The notes beneath the pieces are model-generated. The model saw nothing but the letters and a program-made list of their open reading frames with translations, had not been told where the DNA came from and made no database searches. Positions 21,249 to 30,871 of a stretch of 64,000 nt of DNA are shown here, piece by piece. Position numbers and translations under genes: made by a program. Within the stretch, counting starts at the first letter, position 1. Each line of letters starts with the position of its first letter. This stretch comes from Corynebacterium frankenforstense DSM 45800 (GTDB lineage: Bacteria > Actinomycetota > Actinomycetes > Mycobacteriales > Mycobacteriaceae), in NCBI RefSeq assembly GCF_001941485.1, contig NZ_CP009247.1, positions 1,612,001 through 1,676,000 on the forward strand. Direction: 5' to 3'.

Positions 21249-24062
21249 TCAGGCCTCGCGCGGGACCTCCACGGTCTCGAAGACCTGGATCTTGTCGCCG
21301 ACGGCGATGTCCGGGTAGCTGAGCACCATGCCGCACTCGTAGCCGGCCGTGACCTCGGTGGCGTCGTCCTTGCCGCGGCGCAGCGACTCGATGGTCGCCT
21401 TCTCCGCGATGACGTTGCCGTCGCGGACCAGGCGCACGGTCGCGCCACGGCGGACCTTGCCGGTCTCGACCATGCAGCCGGCGATGAGGCCGACGGCGGA
21501 GGCCTTGAACAGCTGACGGATCTCCGCCTCGCCCAGGTCGCGGTCCTCGTAGACCGGCTTGAGCATGCCCTTCAGGGCCGCCTCGACCTCGTCGATGGCC
21601 TGGTAGATCACGGTGTAGTACCGGATGTCCACGCCCTCGGCGTTGGCCTCCTCGGTCGCCTTGCCCTCGGAACGGACGTTGAACGCGATGATCACCGCGT
21701 CCGAGGCGGCGGCCAGCGAGACGTTGGTCTGCGTGACCGCACCGACGCCGCGGTCGATGATGTTCAGCTCGACCTCGTCGTCCACCTCGATCTTGAGCAG
21801 GGCGTCCTCCAGGGCCTCCACCGAACCGGCGTTGTCGCCCTTGAGGATGAGGTTGAGCGTCGAGGTCTCCTTGAGCACCTTGTCCAGGTCCTCGAGGGAG
21901 ACGCGCTTGCGGCGCTTGGCGGCCTCGGCCGAACGGCGGCGCGCGTCACGCTGGTTGGCGATCTGACGCGCCACGCGGTCGTCCTCGACGACGAGCAGGT
22001 TGTCGCCGGCGCCCGGGACCCCGTTGAGGCCCTGGACCTGGACCGGCCGCGACGGACCGGCCTCCTCGACGTCCTCGCCGTACTCGTCGAGCATGCGGCG
22101 CACGCGGCCGTAGGTGTCGCCGGCGACGATGGAGTCGCCGACGCGCAGCGTGCCGCGCTGGACGATGACGGTGGCCACCGGACCACGGCCGCGGTCCAGG
22201 TGCGCCTCGATGGCGACACCCTGGGCGTCCATCTCCGGGTTGGCGCGCAGGTCCAGCGCCGCGTCGGCGGTCAGCAGGACGGCCTCGAGCAGCTTGTCGA
22301 TGTTCTGGGCCTGCTTGGCGGAGATGTCGACGAACATGGTGTCGCCGCCGTACTCCTCCGGCACCAGGCCGTACTCGGTCAGCTGCCCGCGGATGCGCTC
22401 CGGCTGGGCCTCCGGCTTGTCGATCTTGTTGACCGCGACCACGATCGGCACGTCGGCCGCCTTGGCGTGGTTGATCGCCTCGACCGTCTGCGGCATGACG
22501 CCGTCGTCGGCCGCGACGACCAGGACCGCGATGTCCGTCGACTCGGCGCCGCGGGCACGCATGGCGGTGAACGCCTCGTGACCCGGGGTGTCCAGGAACG
22601 TGATCGTGCGCTCCCGGTCGTCGACGTCCACGTCGACCTGGTAGGCGCCGATGCCCTGGGTGATGCCGCCGGCCTCGCCCTTGCCCACGTTGCTGTGGCG
22701 GATGGCGTCCAGCAGGCGGGTCTTGCCGTGGTCGACGTGACCCATGACGGTGACCACCGGAGGACGACGCTCGAGGTCGTCCTCGGTGCCCTCGTCCTCG
22801 CCGAACTGCAGGTCGAAGGACTCGAGGAGCTCGCGGTCCTCGTCCTCCGGGGAGACGACCTCGACCTTGTAGTTCATCTCGTCGCCGAGCAGCTGCAGCG
22901 TCTCGTCGGAGACGCTGGCGGTCGCGGTGACCATCTCACCCAGGTTGAACAGCGCCTGGACGAGCGACGAGGCCTCGGTGCCGATCTTCTCGGCGAAGTC
23001 CGACAGGGAAGCGCCACGGCGCAGCCGCAGCGTCTTGCCCTTGCCGTCGGGCAGGTGCACACCGCCGACGACCTTCGGGGCCTTCATCGCCTCGTACTCG
23101 TGCCGCTTCTGCCGCTTCGACTTGCGACGACGACGCGGCGGGCCGCCCGGACGCCCGAAGGCACCCGCGGTACCGCCGCGACGACCGCCCCGGCCGCCGC
23201 GGAAACCACCCGGAGGGCCACCGTGGCCGCCCGGGCCGCCTCGCCGACCGCCACGGCCGCCGCGACGCCCGCCGGTGGCGGACTTCGCCGGCATCTGGCC
23301 GGGGCTCGGGTGGGACGGCATCATGGCCGGCGTCGGCCGCTTGCCGCCGCCGTTGCCGCCGGAACCGGAGCCGGAGCCGCGCTTCTTGGCGCCGCCGGTG
23401 CCGCCCGGACGCGGGGCCGGACGCTCGTTGCGGCCGGTCGAGAACGGGTTGTTGGCCACGCGCGGCGCCTTGGCGCCCGGGCGCGGGCCCGGCTTGGGCT
23501 GACCGCCGCGCGGACGCGGCATCGCGCCCGGCTTCGGGGCGGACTTGCCGTGACCGTGGCCGTCGCCACGGTGCTGACCGTGCTGGCCGTGCTGACCCTG
23601 CCCCGGCTTCGGGGCGGACTTCTTCGCCTCGGCCTGGCCGGGCTTGGGGGCCTGGCCGGGCTTCGGGGTGGACTTCTTCGCCTCGGCCTGGCCGGGCTTC
23701 GGCGCCTGGCCCGGCTTCGGGGCGGCCTGGCCCGGCTTGGGCGCGGCCTTCTTGGCGGCGGCCTGGCCGGGCTTCGGGGCCTGACCCGGCTTCGGGGCGG
23801 CCTTCTTGGCCCCCTGGCCGGGCTTCGGTGCCTGGCCGGGCTTCTTGCCCTGGGCAGGCTTCTTGGCCGGAGCGGACTTCTCGTCCGACTTCTCCGGCTG
23901 CTTCGCCTCGTAGATGCCACGCATCTTGCGCACCACCGGCGGTTCGATGGTGGACGAGGCGGTCTTGACGAACTCGCCCTGCTCCTTAAGCGTGGCGAGC
24001 AGTTCCTTGCTGGTTACACCGAGCTGTTTCGCCAGCTCGTGTACGCGTAACTTTCCGGGCAC
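21249..24062 (-). CDS. infB: Translation initiation factor IF-2
   Basis: A 937-residue GTPase that brings formyl-Met-tRNA to the 30S subunit. It begins with the IF2-N helix domain ([12 protein letters not shown]). A long low-complexity tail follows, with about ten K-P-G-Q units between roughly residues 72 and 155 and then Gly/Arg-rich blocks to about 330. The G domain has [16 protein letters not shown] and N-K-I-D. The start is GTG with AGAGGAGA about 7 nt upstream. It follows ylxR after 101 bp in the rimP-nusA-ylxR-infB order. Confidence 0.97.
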   Translation of the reverse strand: MPGKLRVHELAKQLGVTSKELLATLKEQGEFVKTASSTIEPPVVRKMRGIYEAKQPEKSDEKSAPAKKPAQGKKPGQAPKPGQGAKKAAPKPGQAPKPGQAAAKKAAPKPGQAAPKPGQAPKPGQAEAKKSTPKPGQAPKPGQAEAKKSAPKPGQGQHGQHGQHRGDGHGHGKSAPKPGAMPRPRGGQPKPGPRPGAKAPRVANNPFSTGRNERPAPRPGGTGGAKKRGSGSGSGGNGGGKRPTPAMMPSHPSPGQMPAKSATGGRRGGRGGRRGGPGGHGGPPGGFRGGRGGRRGGTAGAFGRPGGPPRRRRKSKRQKRHEYEAMKAPKVVGGVHLPDGKGKTLRLRRGASLSDFAEKIGTEASSLVQALFNLGEMVTATASVSDETLQLLGDEMNYKVEVVSPEDEDRELLESFDLQFGEDEGTEDDLERRPPVVTVMGHVDHGKTRLLDAIRHSNVGKGEAGGITQGIGAYQVDVDVDDRERTITFLDTPGHEAFTAMRARGAESTDIAVLVVAADDGVMPQTVEAINHAKAADVPIVVAVNKIDKPEAQPERIRGQLTEYGLVPEEYGGDTMFVDISAKQAQNIDKLLEAVLLTADAALDLRANPEMDAQGVAIEAHLDRGRGPVATVIVQRGTLRVGDSIVAGDTYGRVRRMLDEYGEDVEEAGPSRPVQVQGLNGVPGAGDNLLVVEDDRVARQIANQRDARRRSAEAAKRRKRVSLEDLDKVLKETSTLNLILKGDNAGSVEALEDALLKIEVDDEVELNIIDRGVGAVTQTNVSLAAASDAVIIAFNVRSEGKATEEANAEGVDIRYYTVIYQAIDEVEAALKGMLKPVYEDRDLGEAEIRQLFKASAVGLIAGCMVETGKVRRGATVRLVRDGNVIAEKATIESLRRGKDDATEVTAGYECGMVLSYPDIAVGDKIQVFETVEVPREA

Positions 24063-24163
24063 TTCTCTCCTCTAACTCTGTGCTAGAAGCCGAGAAGGTC
24101 CCTGCCTTCCGGCTCCCAGCCTGTGTTGATGATGTTCATCGCTGATGCTTCATCGGGTGCTCA
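24063..24163 (-). promoter_or_regulatory. infB leader with hairpin and GATGA repeats
   Basis: Directly after the ylxR stop the minus strand reads a series of GATGA units (about 24124-24163), which can form small GATG/CATC stems. Nearer infB, AGCCG-A-GAAGG and CCTTC-CGGCT (24088-24114) can form a 10-bp stem with a TCCCTG loop. I see no T-run and no clear -10, so a processing or translational role is as likely as termination. Confidence 0.4.
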
Positions 24164-24475
24164 TCAGGGATCGGTCTTCCTTTTCAGGTCGGGATCGGCC
24201 AGGTATTCGCGGACCTGGCCGGTGTCCGTTTCGGCGGACACCCTGAGCGCGCGCTGAATCGCACGGCGCTGGCAAGCAAGGTCCAGTGCGTCGAGATCGG
24301 GGGTGATCCAGGCGCCGCGGCCGGGGAGGCGGCGGCGCGGATCGGGAATGATGCGGTCCGGGTCGGAGGGATCGACGACCAGCCGGAGCAGTTCGGTGTC
24401 CGCCTTTCGCTGATGCGTGGCGACACAGGTACGTACCGGCATCCTCTTCCGTACCGCTCCCTTCTCTTCTCGCAC
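24164..24475 (-). CDS. ylxR: YlxR (DUF448) RNA-binding protein
   Basis: A 103-residue small basic protein with the YlxR core P-V-R-T-C-V-A-T-H-Q-R-K and a later L-P-G-R-G-A-W-I-T segment. Family members bind RNA or RNase P components and sit between nusA and infB almost everywhere in Gram-positive bacteria. The start is uncertain. GTG 24475 gives the length used here, with TAGAAT (24490-24495) 14 nt upstream; ATG 24442 would give 92 residues starting at M-P-V-R-T-C. The second is equally acceptable for the family. Confidence 0.85.
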   Translation of the reverse strand: MREEKGAVRKRMPVRTCVATHQRKADTELLRLVVDPSDPDRIIPDPRRRLPGRGAWITPDLDALDLACQRRAIQRALRVSAETDTGQVREYLADPDLKRKTDP

Positions 24476-24687
24476 GTGGGCCGCGGAACATTCTACGCCA
24501 TCAATCAGCGAATCTGTACTCGCCCCGGTCGCCGGGGACGGCCGCCCCTTCAGCGCGGGTTCAACGTCCGTTCACCGCCGGTTCGCCGGGGTTCACCCCG
24601 TCGGGGTCCGTCTCCCCGGGCATGCGCGCGGCCCGCGCCCCGGCGTCCGCACGGGGTCACGGGCCGTCACTCAGGCCGCTCGGCGGC
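24476..24687 (-). other. nusA-ylxR intergenic region (212 bp)
   Basis: There is no coding signal. Besides TAGAAT at 24490-24495, a possible internal promoter for ylxR-infB, there are repeated GGTTCA/GTTCACC pieces at 24543-24600. I tested these as a tRNA T-arm, but no cloverleaf can be drawn. Confidence 0.5.
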
Positions 24688-25689
24688 TCACTCCTCGATG
24701 TCGGAGTGGATGTCGATCTTCCAGCCGGTGAGACGCGCGGCCAGGCGGGCGTTCTGGCCCTCGCGGCCGATGGCCAGCGAGAGCTGGTAGTCCGGCACGG
24801 TCACCCGGGCGGCGTGCGCCTCGGCGTCGGTGACCTCGACGCGCACGACCTTGGACGGGGCCAGGGCGTTGCCGACGTAGGTGGCCGGGTCCTCCGAGTA
24901 GTCGATGATGTCGATCTTCTCGCCGGCGAGCTCGGCCATGACGTTGCGCACGCGCTGGCCGCGCGGGCCGATGCAGGCGCCCTTCGCGTTGAGGCCCTTG
25001 ACCTTGCCGGCGACGGCCATCTTGGTGCGGTGGCCGGCCTCGCGGGCGATGCCGACGACCTCGACGGAGCCCTCGGCGATCTCGGGGACCTCGAGGGCGA
25101 ACAGGCCGCGGATCAGCTCCGGGTGGGTGCGCGAGAGCTGGATCTGCAGGTTGCGCGGGCCGCGGGAGACGCCGACGACGTAGGTGCGCACGCGGTCGCC
25201 GTGCTTGAGCTCCTCGCCCGGGATCTGCTCGGCGGGCAGCAGGATGCCGTCCTGGCTGTCGAGCTCGGTGCCGAGCTCGACGACGACGATGCCGCGGGAG
25301 TTGGCCGTGGCGTCGGCCTGGACGACGCCGCTGACCACGGTGCCGACGATCTCCTGGTAGGCCTCGTAGGCCTGGCCGGTCTCGGCCTCGCGCAGGCGGC
25401 GCACGATGGCCTCGCGCACGGCGTGGGCGCCGACGCGGGAGAAGTTCGTGGGGGTGTCGTCGTACTCCTCGACGACCTCGCCGTCCTCGTCACGCTCGGT
25501 GACGATCACGGCCACGTCGCCGCTGGCGGAGTCGATGTCGACGCGGGCAGCGGAGCGCTCCGTCGCCGTGGTCCCGCGGAACTCGCGGTAGGCGCCCAGC
25601 AGCGCCCCGGCGATCGTCTCGAGCATGTCCCCTACGGGGATGTCCTTGTCCTTCTCGATCGTGCGCAGCGCGTCGATGTCGATATTCAC
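24688..25689 (-). CDS. nusA: Transcription termination/antitermination factor NusA
   Basis: A 333-residue NusA of the short Gram-positive type, with no C-terminal acidic repeats. The N-terminal polymerase-binding domain is followed by an S1 domain (around residues 110-180). Then come two KH domains, including [12 protein letters not shown] and the final [15 protein letters not shown]. It modulates pausing and antitermination. The GTG start overlaps the rimP stop (GTGA), so the pair is translationally coupled. Confidence 0.96.
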   Translation of the reverse strand: MNIDIDALRTIEKDKDIPVGDMLETIAGALLGAYREFRGTTATERSAARVDIDSASGDVAVIVTERDEDGEVVEEYDDTPTNFSRVGAHAVREAIVRRLREAETGQAYEAYQEIVGTVVSGVVQADATANSRGIVVVELGTELDSQDGILLPAEQIPGEELKHGDRVRTYVVGVSRGPRNLQIQLSRTHPELIRGLFALEVPEIAEGSVEVVGIAREAGHRTKMAVAGKVKGLNAKGACIGPRGQRVRNVMAELAGEKIDIIDYSEDPATYVGNALAPSKVVRVEVTDAEAHAARVTVPDYQLSLAIGREGQNARLAARLTGWKIDIHSDIEE

Positions 25690-26237
25690 TTGTCGTCCTT
25701 TCGCGTGACGGTGTTCAGCGACTCAAAATCCGCCCCGGTCAGTTCGGTCTCCTGCTCCGGGGCAGAGGAGAATTCTACCTGAACGACCGCGCGCGGTGAA
25801 TCCGCCACCTTGAGCAGGCGCACCGACAGGTCCGCGCCGACGAGCGCGACGGTCTCCTCGGCGGCGTCGAGCGGCCCGATGCGCCAGGTCTGCGGGGTCT
25901 CCCCCTCCGCGGTCAGCTCGACGAGCCGGTGGCGGTTGCGCCGCCAGTGGCGCGGGGCCGTCAGCGGGGTGTCGATCCCGGGCGTGGTCACCTGCAGCGT
26001 GTAGCCGGCGCCCAGGCGCAGCTCGCCTCGCTCCTCGGCGGCGTCGAGGAGGTCGGAGAGTCTCTTGGAGACCTCCTCGAGGCGGTCGAGGTCGGGCCGC
26101 TCGTCGGCGTCGACGGCGACGGCGATGACGGACTTCTTGCCCGCGGGGGTCGCCTTGACGTTCTCGAGGTCGAGACCGAAGTCGGCGACGGCGGGGGCGA
26201 GCAGTTCGGACAGTTCTGCGGCGGTCGGGAATGCCAT
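25686..26237 (-). CDS. rimP: Ribosome maturation factor RimP
   Basis: A 183-residue factor needed for late 30S assembly. The N-terminal domain starts with E-L-x-E-L-L-A-P-A-V-A-D-F-G-L-D-L. The family signature Y-T-L-Q-V-T-T-P-G-I-D-T-P-L (about 83-96) is clear, although many homologues read E-V-S-S-P-G-hydrophobic-D-R-P-L there. An acidic C-terminal tail follows. The ATG at 26237 has TAGTGT (26245-26250) 7 nt upstream, marking the promoter of the rimP-nusA-ylxR-infB operon. Confidence 0.93.
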   Translation of the reverse strand: MAFPTAAELSELLAPAVADFGLDLENVKATPAGKKSVIAVAVDADERPDLDRLEEVSKRLSDLLDAAEERGELRLGAGYTLQVTTPGIDTPLTAPRHWRRNRHRLVELTAEGETPQTWRIGPLDAAEETVALVGADLSVRLLKVADSPRAVVQVEFSSAPEQETELTGADFESLNTVTRKDDK

Positions 26238-26275
26238 GGCCCCAACACTATCCGCCGCGGGTAGCATGCCGGTTC
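26238..26275. promoter_or_regulatory. Divergent leaderless promoters rimP / lipoprotein gene
   Basis: Minus-strand TAGTGT (26245-26250) lies 7 nt before the rimP ATG, and plus-strand TAGCAT (26262-26267) lies 8 nt before the GTG at 26276. Eleven bp separate the hexamers. Confidence 0.6.
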
Positions 26276-27094
26276 GTGACCTCCCCCGCCCGTACCCGTA
26301 GCACCCGCCGCACCCGCCCGCACCGCCTGACCGCCCGCCGCCGGGCGCTGACCGCCGCCGTGCTCGTCGCCTGCGCGCTCGGCGCGACGTCGTGCTCGGT
26401 CCTGGGGCCGCGTCCCGACGCCGCGGTGCTCGAGCTGGCGCGCGGCACGCTCGCCGCCGCCGAGGAGTCCGACTCCCCGCTGCGCGCGCGGCAGGCCGAC
26501 CAGCTATTCGACGAGGTCGAGCGCCTATGCGGTGAGCCGCTGCCGGAGAGCTGCGCGGTCGAGCGCACCACCGACGGCGTGGTGCCGGCGGGGCTCAAGG
26601 CGACCGTCGACGCCGTCGACGAGGTGCCCGAGGAGTCCGCGGACCTCGTCGCCGCCCAGGCGGTGGACCTCGCCGTCGCCGAGAACGAGCCCGGTGCCAC
26701 GGACGTGGCCCTGCCGGATCCGGAGGACGTCTCCGTCGAGGGCCTGACCGAAGGGGACGCCGAGGCGCTGCGCGAGCTGCTCTCCTGGGAACAGGCGCTG
26801 CGCTACGGGCTGACCTCGGCCGCGGCGTGGGCGGGCCCGCAGGACGCCCTGGTCGCCGCCAGCGACCGGCGCGCGGCCGTGCTCACGGCGCTGCTGGAGC
26901 AGGCCGACGCGCCGGTGCCCTCCCCCGCGACCGGCTACGAGTTCGAGGTGGCGCCGGCCGAGCTGCCGGCGCGGGCCGCCGAGGACACGGCGGCGCTGTG
27001 GACGCGCACGGCCGCCGGCGTCGAGGCCGACGCCGTGCGCGCGGTGGTGGTCAGCGGCGCGGCGAACGCCAGACTGACCAACCCGACCAGATGA
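26276..27094 (+). CDS. Actinobacterial lipoprotein, DUF4439-like
   Basis: A 272-residue exported protein. A strongly basic start is followed by a hydrophobic core ending A-T-S-C, a likely lipobox at about residue 40. The rest is Ala/Glu/Asp-rich and helical, and the last ~130 residues (E-A-L-R-E-L-L-S-W-E-Q-A-L-R-Y-G) resemble the ferritin-like DUF4439 domain found next to rimP in actinobacteria. Function is unknown. The GTG at 26276 is set by the -10 hexamer. Its 3' end overlaps the convergent DoxX-like gene by 44 bp. Confidence 0.65.
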   Translation: MTSPARTRSTRRTRPHRLTARRRALTAAVLVACALGATSCSVLGPRPDAAVLELARGTLAAAEESDSPLRARQADQLFDEVERLCGEPLPESCAVERTTDGVVPAGLKATVDAVDEVPEESADLVAAQAVDLAVAENEPGATDVALPDPEDVSVEGLTEGDAEALRELLSWEQALRYGLTSAAAWAGPQDALVAASDRRAAVLTALLEQADAPVPSPATGYEFEVAPAELPARAAEDTAALWTRTAAGVEADAVRAVVVSGAANARLTNPTR

Positions 27095-27419
27095 GCGGCA
27101 GCTGCAGGGGCAGCCGGCCGTAGGCCACGGCCAGCCAGCCCGGGCCCTTGCCGGCGCGGGTCCACTGGCGGGCCATCTCGACGTTCGCGGGGAAGACCGC
27201 GGTCATCAGCGCCGCGGTGGCCAGGCCGCCGTAGCGGCGCACCTTCTCGTCCGGGCAGGCCATCGCCGCGGCGCAGCCGAGCTCGGCCACGCCCGAGGCG
27301 TAGGTGTAGGCCCGCGCCGAGCCGGGCAGGGCGGCGGGCACGATCGAGTCGAAGGGCTCGGGCTTGAGGAAGTGCAGCACGCCCGCACCGCCGAGCAGGG
27401 CGATCATGAAGCGACGCAT
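27051..27419 (-). CDS. DoxX-like small membrane protein
   Basis: A 122-residue protein with about four membrane helices. Features typical of the DoxX/DoxD-like superfamily are the opening R-R-F-M-I-A-L-L-G-G-A-G-V-L-H-F, the segment Y-A-S-G-V-A-E-L-G-C-A, and the ending L-P-L-Q-L-P-L-I-W. Relatives have been linked to quinone or thiol redox in membranes, but no function can be read here. Its ATG overlaps the proS stop by one base (TGATG), so its translation probably depends on proS. Confidence 0.75.
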   Translation of the reverse strand: MRRFMIALLGGAGVLHFLKPEPFDSIVPAALPGSARAYTYASGVAELGCAAAMACPDEKVRRYGGLATAALMTAVFPANVEMARQWTRAGKGPGWLAVAYGRLPLQLPLIWSGWSVWRSPRR

Positions 27420-29179
27420 CAGCGGGCCTCCTCGACGGCGGCGAGGATGTCCTCGACCGCGGAGTCGACCGGCACGTTGCGGGTCTCGCCGCCGCGCTCG
27501 CGCAGCTCCACGTGGCCCTCGGCGAAGCCGCGGCCCAGGATCGCGATGAAGGGCATGCCCAGCAGCTCGGCGTCCTTGAACTTCACGCCGGGGCTGACCT
27601 TTTTCCGGTCGTCGAAGAGCACGTCCAGGCCCGCCGCCGAGAGCTTCTCGGCCAGGCGGCCGGCGGCCTCGACGGCCTCCGGGTCCTTGTTCGCGGCGAC
27701 GACGTGCACCGGGTAGGGCGCCACGGAGACCGGCCAGTTCAGACCCTTCTCGTCGTGGCGCTGCTCGGCGAGGACGGCCAGCAGGCGGGAGACGCCGATG
27801 CCGTAGGAGCCCATGGTGGGCACGACGCGCTTGCCGTTCTCGTCGAGGATCTTCACGTCGAAGGCCTCGGTGTACTTGCGGCCGAGCTGGAAGATGTGGC
27901 CGATCTCGATGCCGCGCTCCAGCGTGAGCGTGCCGTGGCCCTCGGGGGCCGGGTCGCCCTCGCGGATCTCGGCGGCCTCGACGTAGCCGTCCGGGGTGAA
28001 GTCGCGGCCGCACACCACGCCCACGGCGTGGCGCTGCGGGGCGTCGGCACCCGTGATCCAGGTGGTGCCGCGCACCACGCGCGGATCGGCGAGCACGCGC
28101 ACGCCGTTGGCGGCCAGCCCGACGGGGCCGACGTAGCCCTTGACCAGGAACGGGTTGGCGGCGAAGTCCTCCTCGCCGGCCAGCTCGACCTCGGCGGGCT
28201 CGAGGGCGGCCTCGAGGCGCTTCATGTCGGCCTCGCGGTCGCCGGGCAGCAGCACGCCGGTCAGCTCCGGCTCGCCGCCGGGCTCGGTGACCTTGACCAC
28301 CAGGCACTTCAGCGTGTCGGTCAGCTCGACGTCGCGGCCGTCGACGGTCACGCCGGCCGAGCGCGCCCACTCCACCAGGGTGTCCATGGTCGCGGCATCC
28401 GGGGTCTCGTGGACGGTCATCTCGGGCAGGCCCTCGACCTCGCGCTCGGCGGGGTGCGGGGTGACCACGGCCTCGACGTTGGCCGCGTAGTCGCCCTCGG
28501 TGGCGCGCACGAAGGTGTCCTCGCCGTTGTCCGAGACGGCCAGGAACTCCTCGCTGGCCGAGCCGCCCATCGCGCCCGAGGTCGCGTGGCAGATGGCGTA
28601 GTCCACGCCGAGGCGGTCGAAGATGCGCTGGTAGGCCTCGCGGTGCTTCGCGTAGGACTCGTCGAGGCCCTCGTCGGTCATGTCGAAGGAGTACGAGTCC
28701 TTCATGGTGAACTCGCGGCCGCGCAGGATCCCGGCGCGCGGGCGCTCCTCGTCGCGGTACTTCGTCTGGATCTGGTACAGGGTGACCGGGAAGTCCTTGT
28801 ACGAGTTGTAGAGGTCCTTGACGGTGAGGGCGAACATCTCCTCGTGGGTCGGCCCGAGCAGCATGTCGTTGCCCTTGCGGTCCTTCAGGCGCAGCAGGGC
28901 GTCGCCGTACTCGGTCCACCGGTCGGTGGTCTCGTAGGGCTCGCGCGGCAGCAGCGCCGGGAAGAGGAGCTCCTGGGCGCCGATGCGGTCCATCTCCTCG
29001 CGCACGACGTTCTCGACGGCGCGGAAGGCCTTCAGCCCCAGCGGCAGCCAGGAGTACACGCCCGGCGCGACGCGGCGGATGTAGCCCGCGCGCACGAGCA
29101 GCTTGTGACTGGGTACTTCGGCGTCCGCCGGATCCTCGCGGAGGGTGCGCAGGAACAGCGTCGAAAGGCGTGTGATCAT
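27419..29179 (-). CDS. proS: Prolyl-tRNA synthetase
   Basis: A 586-residue bacterial-type class II synthetase. Class II motifs are seen around [10 protein letters not shown] (motif 1), [12 protein letters not shown] (motif 2) and [10 protein letters not shown] (motif 3). Between motifs 2 and 3 (about residues 220-390) lies the INS domain, a YbaK-like editing domain that clears Ala-tRNA(Pro). The anticodon-binding domain is C-terminal. The ATG at 29179 has TAGAGT (29188-29193) 8 nt upstream; an open frame to 29467 runs through yaaA on the other strand and is discounted. Confidence 0.97.
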   Translation of the reverse strand: MITRLSTLFLRTLREDPADAEVPSHKLLVRAGYIRRVAPGVYSWLPLGLKAFRAVENVVREEMDRIGAQELLFPALLPREPYETTDRWTEYGDALLRLKDRKGNDMLLGPTHEEMFALTVKDLYNSYKDFPVTLYQIQTKYRDEERPRAGILRGREFTMKDSYSFDMTDEGLDESYAKHREAYQRIFDRLGVDYAICHATSGAMGGSASEEFLAVSDNGEDTFVRATEGDYAANVEAVVTPHPAEREVEGLPEMTVHETPDAATMDTLVEWARSAGVTVDGRDVELTDTLKCLVVKVTEPGGEPELTGVLLPGDREADMKRLEAALEPAEVELAGEEDFAANPFLVKGYVGPVGLAANGVRVLADPRVVRGTTWITGADAPQRHAVGVVCGRDFTPDGYVEAAEIREGDPAPEGHGTLTLERGIEIGHIFQLGRKYTEAFDVKILDENGKRVVPTMGSYGIGVSRLLAVLAEQRHDEKGLNWPVSVAPYPVHVVAANKDPEAVEAAGRLAEKLSAAGLDVLFDDRKKVSPGVKFKDAELLGMPFIAILGRGFAEGHVELRERGGETRNVPVDSAVEDILAAVEEAR

Positions 29180-29234
29180 GTCTGGGAACTCTACCCGCAC
29201 CCCGCCGCGGGGCGGGGACGTAGTCTGGGGAGCC
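29180..29234. promoter_or_regulatory. Divergent leaderless promoters proS / yaaA
   Basis: Minus-strand TAGAGT (29188-29193) lies 8 nt before the proS ATG, and plus-strand TAGTCT (29221-29226) lies 8 nt before the GTG at 29235. The GC-rich CCCCGCCGCGGGGCGGGG between them contains a short inverted repeat. Confidence 0.6.
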
Positions 29235-29963
29235 GTGTTGATCGTGCTGCCTCCCTCCGAGACCAAGGCCCCCGGCGGCTCCGGCGCCCCGCTCGACGTG
29301 GCGTCGCTGTCCTTCCCCGGCCTCAACCCCGTGCGCCGCGAGCTGATCGCGGAGCTGAGCTCCCTCGACGTCGACACCGCACTCGAGGTGCTCGGCATCT
29401 CCGGGCGGCTGCGTGGCGAGGCCGAGGCCAACCGCGAGCTGGCCGAGGCGCCCACGATGCCGGCCATCGAGCGCTACACCGGCGTGCTCTTTGACGCGCT
29501 CGACGCGCCGTCGCTCTCCGGCGCCGCGCGGTCCCGCCTGGCGGTCGGCTCGGCGTTGTTCGGGCTGGTGCGCGCGAACGACCTCATCCCCCACTACCGC
29601 CTCTCGGCGGGCAACAAGCTGGGCGGGCGCACGCTCAGGTCGCGCTGGGGCAAGGCGATCACCGCCGAGCTCGAGGCGCTCGACGGGCTGGTGGTGGACC
29701 TGCGCAGCGGCGCCTACCAGCAGCTGGGCCGTTTCCGCGAGGCGGTGACGGTGCGCGTGGAGACCCCGGAGGGCAAGGTGGTCAGCCACTTCAACAAGCA
29801 CTACAAGGGCGAGCTGGCCCGGGTGCTGGCCGGGTGCCCCGACGAGCCGGACGACGCCGCCGGCGTGGTGCGCGTGGCCCGCGCGGCGGGCCTGGACGCG
29901 CGGGTGGACGAGAACCCGCCGAAGTCGGCGCCCCACCAGGTGATCCTCACCGTCGAGCGCTGA
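29235..29963 (+). CDS. yaaA: YaaA family (DUF328) peroxide-stress protein
   Basis: A 242-residue member of the YaaA/UPF0246 family. It begins [11 protein letters not shown], the actinobacterial form of the family start, and has [14 protein letters not shown]-x-Y-R-L and [12 protein letters not shown] blocks. In E. coli YaaA lowers free iron under H2O2 stress and binds DNA; that role is transferred from the family. The GTG at 29235 is chosen for the -10 8 nt upstream. Confidence 0.88.
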   Translation: MLIVLPPSETKAPGGSGAPLDVASLSFPGLNPVRRELIAELSSLDVDTALEVLGISGRLRGEAEANRELAEAPTMPAIERYTGVLFDALDAPSLSGAARSRLAVGSALFGLVRANDLIPHYRLSAGNKLGGRTLRSRWGKAITAELEALDGLVVDLRSGAYQQLGRFREAVTVRVETPEGKVVSHFNKHYKGELARVLAGCPDEPDDAAGVVRVARAAGLDARVDENPPKSAPHQVILTVER

Positions 29964-29996
29964 GCGGCGCCGGCGCGACTGCCGACGCCGCGTGGG

Positions 29997-30770
29997 TCAC
30001 CGCCGGGCGGCGACCTCGCCGATGACGTAGACGGCCGGGGAGGCGACCCGCTCGCGCTCCATCGTCTCCCCCAGCGTGCCCAGGGTGCAGTAAAAGACGC
30101 GCTCGCGGGCGGTGGTGCCCTCCTGGATCACGCACGCCGGGGTGCCGGCGGCCATACCGCCCTCGGCGAGGGCGGCGGCGATCTCGGCGGCGTGGCGCAC
30201 GCCCATGATCACGCAGACGGTGCCGCCGGCGGCGGCCAGCGCGTGCCAGTCGACCAGGCTGCGCGCGTCACCCGGGGCGAGGTGCCCGCTGACGACGGTG
30301 AAGGAGTGCACCACCCCGCGCTCGGTGACGGGCACGCCCACGGCGGCGGGCACGGCCACCGCACTGGTCACGCCGGGCACCACCGTGCAGGCGACCCCGG
30401 CGCGCGCACACGCGCGCACCTCCTCGGAACCGCGCCCGAAGACGAAGGGGTCGCCGCCCTTGAGGCGCACGACGTTCCTGCCCGCCCGGGCGTGCTCCAC
30501 CATGAGACGGTTCGTGGTCTCCTGGGCGACCTTGCGCGAATACGGCAACTTCGCGACGTCGACAATCTCTTTTCCCGCCGTGTCGCACAGCCGGTCCAGC
30601 TCGGCGGTGGGGCCGAGGTGGTCGGTGAGGATGACGTCGGCGTCCTGGAGCGCGTGCATGCCGCGCACGGTGATCAGGTCCCAGGCTCCGGGACCGCCGC
30701 CGACGAGGGTGACGCGACCGCGCGTGGCGGGCACTTCAGGGTTGTCTTCCGGCACCGTGGGGGAAACCAT
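29997..30770 (-). CDS. cobA: Uroporphyrinogen-III C-methyltransferase
   Basis: A 257-residue SAM-dependent tetrapyrrole methylase making precorrin-2, the branch point for siroheme and cobalamin. The SUMT signatures are V-G-G-G-P-G-A-W-D-L-I-T-V-R-G (residues 22-36), V-R-L-K-G-G-D-P-F-V-F-G-R-G (near 100-113) and V-V-P-G-V-T-S-A-V-A-V-P-A. There is no CysG-type N-terminal oxidase domain and no other cob or cys genes adjoin it, so a role in siroheme for sulfite reduction is likely. ATG 30770 has TAACAT (30779-30784) 8 nt upstream. Confidence 0.92.
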   Translation of the reverse strand: MVSPTVPEDNPEVPATRGRVTLVGGGPGAWDLITVRGMHALQDADVILTDHLGPTAELDRLCDTAGKEIVDVAKLPYSRKVAQETTNRLMVEHARAGRNVVRLKGGDPFVFGRGSEEVRACARAGVACTVVPGVTSAVAVPAAVGVPVTERGVVHSFTVVSGHLAPGDARSLVDWHALAAAGGTVCVIMGVRHAAEIAAALAEGGMAAGTPACVIQEGTTARERVFYCTLGTLGETMERERVASPAVYVIGEVAARR

Positions 30771-30871
30771 GGGAACACATGTTAGCCCGCTGTGTGCCCC
30801 TGTTGGCGCGGCGGCTCGGCGCGGCCTTAGAGTGATGGGCGGACAAGCTGTCACGTTCCCGAAAGGCCCGC

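Noticed and set aside
20391..24050. 1219-codon open frame on the plus strand opposite infB
   Set aside because: It is antisense to IF-2, rbfA and the DHH gene, with low-complexity composition and no ribosome-binding site.
24543..24610. Possible tRNA remnant (GGTTCGCCGGGGTTCACCCC-like text)
   Set aside because: It resembles a T-arm but has no acceptor stem, anticodon arm or D-arm in register.
27051..29936. 961-codon minus-strand frame through proS and yaaA
   Set aside because: Only its last 122 codons, the DoxX-like gene, look real. The rest is the Arg/Gly/Ala-rich shadow of proS in another frame.
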